64,000 bases of DNA from assembly GCA_015075725.1 (NCBI GenBank), contig JABTTV010000001.1, positions 3,397,223-3,461,222 of the forward strand. Direction: 5' to 3'. The first letter of the stretch is position 1, and every line of letters starts with the position of its first letter. Of the stretch, positions 15,301 to 23,742 are shown piece after piece. A program made the position numbers and the translations under genes. The notes under the pieces were generated by a model that was not told the DNA's origin, made no database searches, and saw only the letters and a program-made list of their open reading frames with translations. The DNA is from Anaerolineales bacterium (GTDB taxonomy: Bacteria; Chloroflexota; Anaerolineae; Anaerolineales; Villigracilaceae).

Positions 15301-15425
15301 CGATCCCATCCATTGTCTCGCCGGGACATTCTCCAGGCGGAATAAATAACGCCAATGCACGTCAATACACAGGCAAGCGAACCGCCACACACCACCAACA
15401 GAAAACGCAACATCATCGCTGTCAT
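15297..15425 (-). CDS. Very small membrane protein (42 aa)
   Basis: A 42-residue frame overlaps both neighbours by four bases: its ATG uses the stop of the large ATPase gene (ATGA at 15425) and its TGA uses the ATG of the 113-residue gene. One strong membrane helix (MLRFLLVVCGGSLACVLTCI) is followed by a basic tail. Such double coupling is unlikely by chance. It probably is a small subunit of the transfer complex in the membrane. Confidence 0.5.
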   Translation of the reverse strand: MTAMMLRFLLVVCGGSLACVLTCIGVIYSAWRMSRRDNGWDR

Positions 15426-17923
15426 CAGAAACCCAACCGCCTTTCATCCTCCACCGGCGCGGGCTGGCGGATCTGGGTGTTGTTCTGTTCTTCCAGCCAC
15501 ACCGCCAGAAACTCATCCAGGAGGTGGGACAGATTCCTGGGGAGCATGTCCCTCAGCGCACTCGATGCTTTTTCCTGCCATCCATCCGCGGGCAGATAAT
15601 CCGTGGGATGAGCAGCAATCACTTCCTCGATCAATATCCTGACTCTCGTAGCATCCGCACGCGGCAGAGGTTTAATTTGCGTCAGGGTCGGTGGCTGCCA
15701 TCTCCCACCAATACGCGCACGTAACCAACACTGCAGGGAAGGCAGATCGAGGGTCATATTGCCGTAGCGCACGGTAGAACTCAACGTGGCGCGGATCAAG
15801 TCTGCATCCTCCGGATCAGGCGAGAAGAACATCTGCGTGGAGGTATTGGCGAGCATGGCCTGCACGACCGGTTCCATCCCTTCCACCTTGCGCATCATGG
15901 ATAAAGATTGCGCCAGTACGAACATGCGCGCGCCGAACTTCGCGCCTTCTGCAAGCATCGACTCCAAACGCATGCCCGAACCGATCTCCTGGGCTTCGTC
16001 CACAATGAAATAAAAAGGCACAGGTTTTTCCAGGGTCGCCTTGCGATAGGCGGCATCGAAAACGTTGTACACCACACTTGCTGTAAGCCTCGCGCCTTCA
16101 CGTCCCATTTCACCGGAAGGCAGACGTAATACGATCCAGGCGCGTTCGTCGATCCATTGATTGAGGTCCACGAAGCGTTCCTGGTGCATGGCGGAGAACA
16201 ACCACGGCGAGAGTTCCAACGCCATGACCTTCGAAAGCACCGGGCTGATCACCTCCGTGATCCAACTCTGACTCTTTTTATCCTCCTCCCCGATCTGACC
16301 CAATAAGGCATCGAGCGCCAAGGCGCCCATGCGTTCGCCAGGAGGTAACAGTGCCATTGCTGTGTGCCTCCATCTCTTATTGAAGGCCATGAAAACGATA
16401 TGCAGGAGTCCAAGACCTGCTTCCGGATGGTGCTGGTTCCAGACATGCGCGAGACGAAATAATCCCAATAGTGCCGCCTGCATACGTGGACCCCAGTAGT
16501 CATCCCAAATACGCCGACCGACCTGCACGATGGCATTGCCGGCCCAGGTGAAATCTGGGACAGCCAGCAGGTTCAAAGGGATGACCTGCGGCTGGTCCGG
16601 GGTGATGACACGTAATCTCTTGATTGCTTTTTGCTTTTGTTCCCCCGGCAATTGAGCAATCGCATCGAGAAAGGCATCTGCCAGCGACACATGTGGATCG
16701 ACCAGAAAAATGCCTGGCGCATCATCACCTTTGGCGATCAACTGCTCCAGCATGGAATACACAAAGGAAGATTTACCCGAACGGCTACCTCCTGTCGCAA
16801 GACCATGTCCATCCGGATCGACCCCGACCAGCGCGCTGGTCGCGACACTCTGCCCGATCTTGAAACCAGCTTCGAGCAACGGTTGTGATGGCGGTGGCGC
16901 CGGCACTTCCTGCCAGACAGCGCGGTCCAACAAGCCCGATCCTTCTCCTAGTTGCAGCGGGGCAATGAGTCCGGCAAGTTCGCCAGCTGGTAATGGGAAG
17001 GTGTGTTTCTGGATTGCAGGCCAGACTGATTCAATGGGTTGCCACGATTGTTCTCCAGCCAATAGTGGGAGACTAATCGGCTCGGACATGGAAAAGGCAA
17101 CCTTCAACAACGGCTCCTGTATCCGTCTCTCCACAACTTCCTTGGGGATCGATCTCCAGGCGAGCCAGTCTCGAATACCAAGTGCCGAAGCAAGGCAGAT
17201 CGTGATGCCGGCGATCACGAACATGGAGACCCCAAAGGGATTGAACCAACCGGCGAACAAAATACCACCGCTGATGCCAGCCATGATCATCCCTAGAAAT
17301 AGCCCGGCGCGCAGGAAGTCCAGTTGCAGGCCCCATGAATTGGGTGTGTCATTGCCGACGCCGCCTTCCGTGCCATACGAGTAAGAAGACAGGCTGCGCA
17401 ACTTTTCCTGCAGTTGATCTTCATTCCCGAGCAACCACAAACGTAGACTGGCATCATGCCCTCCCCTTGCGGTGCTGATCAACCGGCTGCCAATGGCAAG
17501 CAAGGGATCGCTGTCCTTGGCGGAGGCGATCAGGGAGGGCAAGCGGTTGGAGGGATGCAAGGCATATCCATCGGTTTGAACCTTCACCATGCCCAGACTG
17601 CGCCAGCGCGAATGCTGCCCGGTCATGGCGGACCAGGCCTGCACGACGCCTTCGGCGCTGTCCGGCGGCAGATACAATACTACACGCAAGCCTTTGGGGG
17701 AGGCCTTCCATTCCATCATGGAAGGAAACGGCAGTTGCGCGATCCAGCCCATGACCTGCGCGCGCAGGTCATCCAATGCGTGTGGCGCAAAGAGCAGTTC
17801 CCATCCCTGCCATTCACCATTACAGAGTGGACATTGATCTGGAGTCGTGGCGTGTTCGTATCCGCAGTGAATACATACATACCCGCCATGCGGGTGCATG
17901 TACCCGCTCTTTGGATAAATCAT
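15425..17923 (-). CDS. TraG/VirD4-like coupling ATPase with N-terminal zinc ribbon
   Basis: The ATG at 17923 overlaps the upstream stop (ATGA) and has AGGAG before it; a frame opening at 17968 would overlap more. The 832-residue protein begins with a zinc ribbon (CIHC at 17-20, CPLC at 31-34). It then has a domain of unknown fold, two membrane helices (204-226, 230-250), and a P-loop domain with GGSRSGKS (378-385) and Walker B FYFIVDEAQE near 645. This matches the coupling proteins that bring DNA substrates to a type IV secretion channel. Helices in the middle instead of at the N-terminus, and the zinc ribbon, are unusual. No relaxase gene was recognised in the window. Confidence 0.75.
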   Translation of the reverse strand: MIYPKSGYMHPHGGYVCIHCGYEHATTPDQCPLCNGEWQGWELLFAPHALDDLRAQVMGWIAQLPFPSMMEWKASPKGLRVVLYLPPDSAEGVVQAWSAMTGQHSRWRSLGMVKVQTDGYALHPSNRLPSLIASAKDSDPLLAIGSRLISTARGGHDASLRLWLLGNEDQLQEKLRSLSSYSYGTEGGVGNDTPNSWGLQLDFLRAGLFLGMIMAGISGGILFAGWFNPFGVSMFVIAGITICLASALGIRDWLAWRSIPKEVVERRIQEPLLKVAFSMSEPISLPLLAGEQSWQPIESVWPAIQKHTFPLPAGELAGLIAPLQLGEGSGLLDRAVWQEVPAPPPSQPLLEAGFKIGQSVATSALVGVDPDGHGLATGGSRSGKSSFVYSMLEQLIAKGDDAPGIFLVDPHVSLADAFLDAIAQLPGEQKQKAIKRLRVITPDQPQVIPLNLLAVPDFTWAGNAIVQVGRRIWDDYWGPRMQAALLGLFRLAHVWNQHHPEAGLGLLHIVFMAFNKRWRHTAMALLPPGERMGALALDALLGQIGEEDKKSQSWITEVISPVLSKVMALELSPWLFSAMHQERFVDLNQWIDERAWIVLRLPSGEMGREGARLTASVVYNVFDAAYRKATLEKPVPFYFIVDEAQEIGSGMRLESMLAEGAKFGARMFVLAQSLSMMRKVEGMEPVVQAMLANTSTQMFFSPDPEDADLIRATLSSTVRYGNMTLDLPSLQCWLRARIGGRWQPPTLTQIKPLPRADATRVRILIEEVIAAHPTDYLPADGWQEKASSALRDMLPRNLSHLLDEFLAVWLEEQNNTQIRQPAPVEDERRLGF

Positions 17924-19674
17924 CGTGAGACTCCTGTTGCCCCAAGCTGCTTCCAGAACTGGATCCATGCTGGAGGAATAGAGACCAATACCGGGAACAA
18001 GGCGCCACGTCCCGCAGATGGAGCAGCAAGAAAGACTCGCGGAGGCAAACGTGAAGTAGTCTCAGCATTCTTGCGTGCTTCGCTTTCTGGAACGCCGAGG
18101 GAACGATAGAAGGCGAAGGCTTCATCAGGACCAAGCCGACCGATGAAGGCTGTAGATGCGAGACTCAGCGAAGTCGGATTCTTCATCAGGTCGGCTGGAA
18201 GATGAGTGATTAGTGTCACGCCGACACCACGCTTGCGCGCACGCCTACCCAATTCATCCAGCAGGTCGGTGAAAGGACCACTGCGCAACAGACGCCAGCC
18301 TTCGTCGATGAAGATATCCATTGGCTGCTTGCCGACCGTAACCGCATGATACAAAAACCATGCCAACACCGCATGCACAATGGCACGATTCTCTTCACGT
18401 AGGGAGGAGAGATCGAAGTTCCACCACTGACCGGCAGGAAAATGAGGAGAGAGAAGTGCCTTGGGTCTATCGAAGAAACCTTCAAATAAACCACCGCGCA
18501 TAAAAGGACGTAACAATGCCAAAGGCATGGCGGCTTCGGGAACGTTGATCGTTCCCAGGGTCTCCACGAATTCCGCAATGGTCATCGCACCGGGTCTACG
18601 ATCCCAACGTCTCTTTACCGCTTCATGTAAGGCAGCTTGCACACCGGGCGATAAGACCGACTCTCCAGCAAGAGATGCGATCAGGAAACGGACAGCCAGC
18701 AACAACTCTGCCGGGTTCTCTCCTTGCAAGGGGTGAATGAGGCAGGTTTCCTTGTCTTCGGGAATACCAGCCGGTACAACCCTGCCGCCCACTGCTTCAC
18801 AGAGTTTATTGTTCTCCCCTTCGGGATCAATGGAAATAACCGTGCGTCCCTGTAACAAACGCTGCAACATGATCCAGCGCAGGAGACTGGTCTTGCCCGC
18901 ACCTGGTTCACCGAGGATCAATGTTGTTGCATGGGGAGGTGGTGGGACAGCCGGATCGAGTCCCTTGGAAAAAGAGAAATGGATGTCACGTCCATCGCGG
19001 GCATGCGTTCCGATCCAGACCGAATCGTCCACCGGCATGACCTGTCTGGATGGTGCAGGCATCAAAGGCAGAGTCTCTTCGAGGAACAAAGTCGGCTCAT
19101 CCAATCCGGGAAACAATTTTCCGCCCGGCTGGAAATGATGCAGGGCGCGTTCTGCAATATAGAAGAGTCTCTGTGCAGTAAGTCCTCTTGCGCGCAAATT
19201 CGATTCAATGACTCTGCGTGCAGCCTCTGCTTCTTCGAAACGATTGCGCTCGACAAAGAGTGCGCTCATCAGGGCGATCTTGAAGGCCGGCTTGCCAAAG
19301 GTCAGTTCCGACTCCGCCGCATCCATTGCATGGTCGGCGGAGCGTTCCGCCATTGATGGTCGGCGACCGGTCTTCTCTGCCAGCGCCATCATGAAACCCT
19401 CGAAAAGCGTGCGACGCGCGCGTAATGATCCACGCAGGACATCCGGCGGTTCACGGCGCATGGACAAGGAATACATCACCGGCAGATTGGGATAAAAGAC
19501 ATCCGAGGTCAAACGCGACCAGGGGCGATCTGTCATTCCCGGTACACCCGTTCCGCGCGCGGAGAGCGGCAATAGATACCCACCCGGAAAGAGCAGATGA
19601 TCTTCCAACACTTCCACGGCTTCGGAGGCTATCGAGGCAACGAATTGATCTTGAGGTTCAGGCATGGACGGCAT
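17920..19674 (-). CDS. VirB4-like conjugation ATPase
   Basis: The start is placed at 19674 because an upstream extension of the frame runs through a terminator and the membrane gene at 19734. No clear ribosome-binding site is visible, so 19665 is also possible. The 584-residue protein has a P-loop at 255-262 (GEPGAGKT) within a FtsK/VirB4-type ATPase domain, a Walker B of the form DIFIDEGWRLL, and an RGVGVTLITHLP segment seen in VirB4/TraC proteins. VirB4 ATPases power assembly and substrate transfer in type IV secretion. The N-terminal domain seems short, so part of it may be encoded separately (see the 173-residue protein at 28859). Confidence 0.75.
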   Translation of the reverse strand: MPSMPEPQDQFVASIASEAVEVLEDHLLFPGGYLLPLSARGTGVPGMTDRPWSRLTSDVFYPNLPVMYSLSMRREPPDVLRGSLRARRTLFEGFMMALAEKTGRRPSMAERSADHAMDAAESELTFGKPAFKIALMSALFVERNRFEEAEAARRVIESNLRARGLTAQRLFYIAERALHHFQPGGKLFPGLDEPTLFLEETLPLMPAPSRQVMPVDDSVWIGTHARDGRDIHFSFSKGLDPAVPPPPHATTLILGEPGAGKTSLLRWIMLQRLLQGRTVISIDPEGENNKLCEAVGGRVVPAGIPEDKETCLIHPLQGENPAELLLAVRFLIASLAGESVLSPGVQAALHEAVKRRWDRRPGAMTIAEFVETLGTINVPEAAMPLALLRPFMRGGLFEGFFDRPKALLSPHFPAGQWWNFDLSSLREENRAIVHAVLAWFLYHAVTVGKQPMDIFIDEGWRLLRSGPFTDLLDELGRRARKRGVGVTLITHLPADLMKNPTSLSLASTAFIGRLGPDEAFAFYRSLGVPESEARKNAETTSRLPPRVFLAAPSAGRGALFPVLVSIPPAWIQFWKQLGATGVSR

Positions 19675-19712
19675 GATACAAAAAGACACGGACGGGTGTT
19701 CCGTCCGTGTCG
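19675..19712. repeat. 38-bp imperfect direct repeat, copy A (hairpin/terminator form)
   Basis: The sequence matches 23194-23231 at 32 of 38 positions in the same orientation. In this copy the two halves (GACACGGACGG and its complement) form a perfect 11-bp hairpin with a five-base loop and, on the minus strand, a T run, so it can terminate the luxCE transcript. It touches the ATG of the VirB4-like gene. Confidence 0.7.
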
Positions 19713-19733
19713 CTAAGGGTAGGCAGGATTGTT

Positions 19734-20285
19734 TTATCGGGATGGATCCGGGATCACACGCGCGAAACGGCGATAGGTGTAGATCATGCCGGCGCTGGAA
19801 ATCAACAGGAAGGCGGAAGCGCTGCCATAGATACCAAATGGCTTGAACGCGAGGACGCCTCCAATCAAAGCCAGAGTCAGGCTGGCAATCCGTACTACAT
19901 GGAACGGGTTGTATGTGAAGTCGCTTTTGGAAGCCAATGCAATCGCTGTTGCCAATGCGCCTGCCAGTTCGAGCCCTGCCACCAGCAGCCATTGCATCGG
20001 CGCGATGCCCAGCGGGATCAGGGCGGCAAACACGATGAAGTTGATGATCCGCAAAGGCACGCTCCAATGAAAGAAGATGCGCGTTCCGTTGACGGATGCC
20101 AGAATGTAATACAGTCCCATTGCCAGCGACGCCTGGGAGGTCGCCATCAGAAATAGTAGAGTGGCAGAACCGGTATCCGTGATACCCAACACAGTCAAAA
20201 GAAGTTGCGGTGCGAGTAACCCGGTCAGACCGGACCCCACGATCACCATGCCAAAGACCAACATGGTCAGAGCGGCGATATCCAT
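19734..20285 (-). CDS. Multi-pass membrane protein of unknown function
   Basis: Start at 20285 has AAGGAG seven bases before it. The 183-residue product has about five membrane segments with short loops and a basic C-terminus. I do not recognise a family; the pattern resembles small DUF4345/DUF998-type integral proteins. It follows luxE by four bases and is closed by the copy A hairpin, so it is the third gene of the luxC-luxE transcript. It may anchor the aldehyde-making enzymes or act on their product. Confidence 0.65.
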   Translation of the reverse strand: MDIAALTMLVFGMVIVGSGLTGLLAPQLLLTVLGITDTGSATLLFLMATSQASLAMGLYYILASVNGTRIFFHWSVPLRIINFIVFAALIPLGIAPMQWLLVAGLELAGALATAIALASKSDFTYNPFHVVRIASLTLALIGGVLAFKPFGIYGSASAFLLISSAGMIYTYRRFARVIPDPSR

Positions 20286-20289
20286 TTGC

Positions 20290-21684
20290 CTATTCTCCTT
20301 CCGGCACATCGGCGGCGATGTATTCCATGAAGTCACTGTAGGCAGACTGTACCCCGGCGCAGGAAATGATGTCCTCGCCGCCCATCAGTTCGCTGAAGCG
20401 CTGTACGTTGTCTTCGATCCACGGACCCTTCCAGCCGCAGCCGCATTCCTCGTCATAGTGAACCGTGATGCGGTCACCGGTCAGGATGCCTCCCCAATAG
20501 GTTTGGGCAAGCAGATCAAAATAGCCGGCGCGTCCGGTCTGCACCCCGATACGCGGTAAAGGCGTACCGTCATTTCCAAGAACCATCGGAATATTCCACG
20601 GAAAGACATGATAAACACCCTTGGAACAGGCGATGTTATAGGTGTTGAGTTCGGTCATGCCATAGGACATGAAGACCTGATCGACACCGTAAAACTTTTT
20701 GAGGATGTCCTTCCAATCCGAAATGGTCTGGCGTCCTTTGAAACCACCGCCCGTCAAAAGAACCGAGTCGGACGCAAAGACTTTCTCCTGTCCGGCAGCC
20801 AAGCCCTCCACCGCCACATCCAAGAGATCCGTGGCGGAAGCCATCAGGAAGACCCGCCGACCGCGATACTCGCGCACCATCTTGTCGAAGAAACTTTTAG
20901 TGAGACCTGCCTTGCGTGCCTTGAGCGTAACGATCTCGCCCTTCGTTTTGAAGATGGCTTTGATCGTATCCATCGCCGTCAGGTCTCCGTGTTCCTGGGC
21001 ATGTTTCATACGCATGGCGAGCGACATGAAATCCGCCGACATAGGCGCGTTGAACAGGCTGTGATACTCCGCCTCACTCCCCGCCAGCGCCGGACCGAAG
21101 TGGGTGATCAAGCGCATGGAAGCCTGCCGCCCGCTGCGATAGGCGGGCCAGAAGACAGGCAGATGGAGATTGCGAATGCCTGGCATGAAGGCTTCGAGGA
21201 AGGTATACGTGCCTTCGACCCAGGCTTCCTTTTCCGTTTGACTGCGCGGGAAGAAACTCAACTTGCCGCTCGTGCCGGTCGAGTGAAAGACGAACATGCC
21301 GGCTTCATCCAAACGCGTCAGCCATTCGTCGATGGTATCCACGCTGCGCATGTCCAAGCCACTGAGGTCATGCGCCGTTAACTTGTTCAGCCAGCGCGTC
21401 AACTCGGTAAACAACTTGCGCTCGATGAAGGCAATAAGATAGTTCTTGTAAACCTGATGGGTGAAGAGGATGGTTGCAAGAGTCTCGAAGTCGGTGATGA
21501 TCTTCACGCCCTGCTTTTCCGCCAAAGCATCCAGGGCGGGAATGCGCTCCTGCAATTGTTGAAAGCGGGTTTGCGCCCAATGCAATTGCAAATCATCCAA
21601 TTCCGGTTTGGAAAGCAAGAACAAGGTCTGGACCGGCAGGCGCGTCCAGGATTCGGGCGTGCCCGAAAGAATAGAGTTGGTCAT
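20290..21684 (-). CDS. luxE: LuxE-like acyl-protein synthetase
   Basis: This 464-residue protein belongs to the ANL adenylating superfamily in its LuxE branch. It has an STGTSGK phosphate-binding loop near 137-143, a later YGMTELN segment near 340, and a GDRITVHYDEECGCGWKGP region. In bioluminescent bacteria LuxE activates fatty acids as acyl-AMP and hands the acyl group to itself and LuxC. Here it follows luxC by 12 bases. No luciferase genes (luxAB) are present, so the pair probably makes a fatty aldehyde or another reduced acyl product for a different use. The family match is good; the substrate is unknown. Confidence 0.8.
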   Translation of the reverse strand: MTNSILSGTPESWTRLPVQTLFLLSKPELDDLQLHWAQTRFQQLQERIPALDALAEKQGVKIITDFETLATILFTHQVYKNYLIAFIERKLFTELTRWLNKLTAHDLSGLDMRSVDTIDEWLTRLDEAGMFVFHSTGTSGKLSFFPRSQTEKEAWVEGTYTFLEAFMPGIRNLHLPVFWPAYRSGRQASMRLITHFGPALAGSEAEYHSLFNAPMSADFMSLAMRMKHAQEHGDLTAMDTIKAIFKTKGEIVTLKARKAGLTKSFFDKMVREYRGRRVFLMASATDLLDVAVEGLAAGQEKVFASDSVLLTGGGFKGRQTISDWKDILKKFYGVDQVFMSYGMTELNTYNIACSKGVYHVFPWNIPMVLGNDGTPLPRIGVQTGRAGYFDLLAQTYWGGILTGDRITVHYDEECGCGWKGPWIEDNVQRFSELMGGEDIISCAGVQSAYSDFMEYIAADVPEGE

Positions 21685-21696
21685 GAAATGAATCTC

Positions 21697-23184
21697 CTAA
21701 AAAATATGATGTTTGAAGATCTGCCAGGCTTTGCGCAGATAGAAACCGGGCAGTTCCCATTTGGATGGAAAACGTTCATCCAGGATCCAGCGGCAGGCGC
21801 GCCGCATGATCTCGGTTGAATTGAAGGGACCACCGATGGAATACTCCACGGTATGTCCGATGGAAATGAAGCGGCAAACGCCGCGCGCCACCAGGAGGTC
21901 ACGTAATGGCTTCTTGAGAGTTTCGGGGTAGATGCCAACCGTCTGTGTGGAAGGATGGATGCGATCCACAAGCTGAATGGGATCCTCGAAGGGGACGACT
22001 ACTACAACTTTGTGGATGGGGAAGAAATCGGGCAGGTCGCCGGTCAGACTTACAACTACAGCGCCTTCGTTCCTATCCCCGCCGACGACATAATAGAAAT
22101 CATCCTGGGCGCGGGCGGCATTGATCTCATCGCGCAAGTCTGCCGGGAAATGCTTCGGTAGGGCGCTCAAGGATGGGTCTTGGTGCTGCATGTGGTCGTA
22201 CAAGTGCCGGGCATATTCCATCGCCTGACCCGGAGACGCCTGCACAAAATGGAAACGCGACGAACCGCAGGACTCCATGTTGAAGGAGCCGGCATCCTTG
22301 GCGGTAAGCATGGCAACTTGTTCAATCTCCGCACTGGATTGGAAAGCTTCACGTCCCAAAATGGAAATGCTGAACTTTGGACCCAAGGCAATGACATCAA
22401 TGCCGGAGGCTTGCAAGTTGCCGTGGTTGAGGGTCGAGTTGACTCCACCCAGGGCACCGCCCCAGGAGATGATCTTTTCCAGATAGCGTGGTTGGATCAG
22501 TTCATGCTCAAAGTCGTGCAGTTCCTTCGACCAATACACGACCGAGAAATGTTTGGTGACGGGATGGTTCGGATCGACATCCATCATCGCGCCGACGATT
22601 GCAGAGGCGGTGAGCGGATCGTTTGGCGTGATCTTGATGATATTGTCCGACTTGATCAAGGCGGCGCGGGCGATGCTCAGGGCGGCCACAACCGGCACAT
22701 TGCCGGAGATGAAATGCAGGGTACGCGCGCCGTAGGCGCGTCGCCTTGCGACCTTGTCCGCATACGGCATCTCGACCCAGCCGTCCAGATAGTTCGAGCC
22801 GATTTCATTCTCGACCATCGTGCGCAACGCGATCTTCGAAAACACAACCGGGATCAGGTCATAGCTGCCGCGGACGATGGACTCCGGCAGGGCGCTGAAC
22901 GGCACGCTGAAACGACAAGCCTGTTCCATGCGGGCATGATTAAGGGTCATGGCTTTGCCCGCTTCGGCAAGAAAGTCGATGATCTCGCCAACATGTATGG
23001 AGGCAAAGTCACGCTGGAGTTGTACTGGATTCGAAAGCACGATCCGGTCAAGCAGGGGACGCGGGTCGGGATAAAGGAACTGATTCTTTCTGTCCCGGCT
23101 TTGGTACAACAGATCCTTTGCAGTGACTTCCTGCCCGCGCAGGATGAAAGGGATTTGGATGGGTTGTTCTGTTAGTGATGACAT
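21697..23184 (-). CDS. luxC: LuxC-like acyl-CoA/acyl-protein reductase
   Basis: This 495-residue aldehyde-dehydrogenase-fold protein is of the LuxC type. It has the candidate catalytic Cys306 in ESCGSSRFHFV, a GNVPVVAALS nucleotide-binding segment (161-170), and a conserved C-terminal IGHTVEYSIGGPF. LuxC reduces an acyl-thioester to aldehyde with NADPH. The gene starts nine bases from the copy B repeat and leads a three-gene unit with luxE. It is divergent from merR. Absence of luxAB makes fatty-aldehyde or alcohol formation the likely end point, not light. Confidence 0.8.
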   Translation of the reverse strand: MSSLTEQPIQIPFILRGQEVTAKDLLYQSRDRKNQFLYPDPRPLLDRIVLSNPVQLQRDFASIHVGEIIDFLAEAGKAMTLNHARMEQACRFSVPFSALPESIVRGSYDLIPVVFSKIALRTMVENEIGSNYLDGWVEMPYADKVARRRAYGARTLHFISGNVPVVAALSIARAALIKSDNIIKITPNDPLTASAIVGAMMDVDPNHPVTKHFSVVYWSKELHDFEHELIQPRYLEKIISWGGALGGVNSTLNHGNLQASGIDVIALGPKFSISILGREAFQSSAEIEQVAMLTAKDAGSFNMESCGSSRFHFVQASPGQAMEYARHLYDHMQHQDPSLSALPKHFPADLRDEINAARAQDDFYYVVGGDRNEGAVVVSLTGDLPDFFPIHKVVVVVPFEDPIQLVDRIHPSTQTVGIYPETLKKPLRDLLVARGVCRFISIGHTVEYSIGGPFNSTEIMRRACRWILDERFPSKWELPGFYLRKAWQIFKHHIF

Positions 23185-23193
23185 ACACGTGAG

Positions 23194-23231
23194 GATACAA
23201 AAAGATATAGACGGGTGGTCTGTTCGTGTCG
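23194..23231. repeat. 38-bp imperfect direct repeat, copy B
   Basis: This copy matches the one at 19675-19712 at 32 of 38 positions, with mismatches that break several base pairs of the hairpin. It lies nine bases upstream of the luxC ATG. The two copies bracket luxC, luxE and the membrane protein gene exactly. Confidence 0.65.
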
Positions 23232-23266
23232 GCAGAAAAATGCCATGATTGATTGAAAATCCATCC

Positions 23267-23297
23267 TTGACATTCCAGTAACTGGAAGGTGTATATT
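23267..23297 (+). promoter_or_regulatory. MerR-type promoter/operator
   Basis: The promoter TTGACA (23267-23272) and TATATT (23292-23297) are separated by 19 bases, two more than optimal. The spacer holds a perfect palindrome, TTCCAGT-A-ACTGGAA (23273-23287). This is the classical MerR-family arrangement, in which the bound activator twists DNA to realign the boxes. A CAGGAG site for merR follows. Confidence 0.9.
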
Positions 23298-23313
23298 AAA
23301 CAGGAGTAATTCC

Positions 23314-23724
23314 ATGAAAATACAAGAGTTTTCTCAACAAACTGGTCTATCTGCCAAAACAATTCGTTACTATGAATCGATTGGCATATTGCGTTCTCCG
23401 CAACGTGCGCCGAATGGCTACCGTGAATACAGCGAACAAGATTTGGAGCGCGCTCGTTTTGTGGCGGGAGCGCGCTCCCTTGAACTTTCGTTGGATGAGA
23501 TTTCGGAATTGCTGGCTATGCAAGATCAAAGAGAGGCTCCGTGCCGAACCATGTTGAATCAGATCAAACACAAAGCAGAACAAATTAACGAGCGAATTGT
23601 GCTATTACAGCAAATGGAAAAAGATTTACGGAAACTTTATAAACTCGGCTTGACATTCCCGACTGATGACGTAGACGGTAAAAATTGCATTTGCCATCTT
23701 GTGAAAGAACGAAAAAACAATTGA
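23314..23724 (+). CDS. merR: MerR-family metal-responsive regulator
   Basis: This 136-residue protein has the MerR helix-turn-helix (MKIQEFSQQTGLSAKTIRYYESIGIL), the following wing and a long coiled-coil dimer helix (80-110). Its C-terminal NCICHL and an upstream Cys in REAPCRTM are placed like the metal cysteines of MerR/CadR/CueR proteins. With merA and merB downstream, Hg(II) is the most likely inducer. It sits directly downstream of its own 19-bp-spacer promoter and 18 bases before merA, so it is probably autoregulated and leads the operon. Confidence 0.9.
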   Translation: MKIQEFSQQTGLSAKTIRYYESIGILRSPQRAPNGYREYSEQDLERARFVAGARSLELSLDEISELLAMQDQREAPCRTMLNQIKHKAEQINERIVLLQQMEKDLRKLYKLGLTFPTDDVDGKNCICHLVKERKNN

Positions 23725-23742
23725 AACCACAAGGAGAATTTC

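Noticed and set aside
15301..15516. N-terminal extension of the 113-residue protein
   Set aside because: It would overlap the 42-residue membrane gene and the end of the coupling ATPase; the shorter start has an exact ATGA coupling.
19675..20067. N-terminal extension of the VirB4-like protein
   Set aside because: The extension would read through the hairpin terminator and the membrane gene in another frame, with a composition unlike a protein.
22180..23175. Long plus-strand frame of 331 codons
   Set aside because: It is antisense to luxC, whose product matches a known family along its length; the antisense protein matches nothing.
21697..23184. luxCE taken as part of a light-producing operon
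   Set aside because: No luxA or luxB in the window and the context is a mobile element cargo; only aldehyde synthesis is supported.
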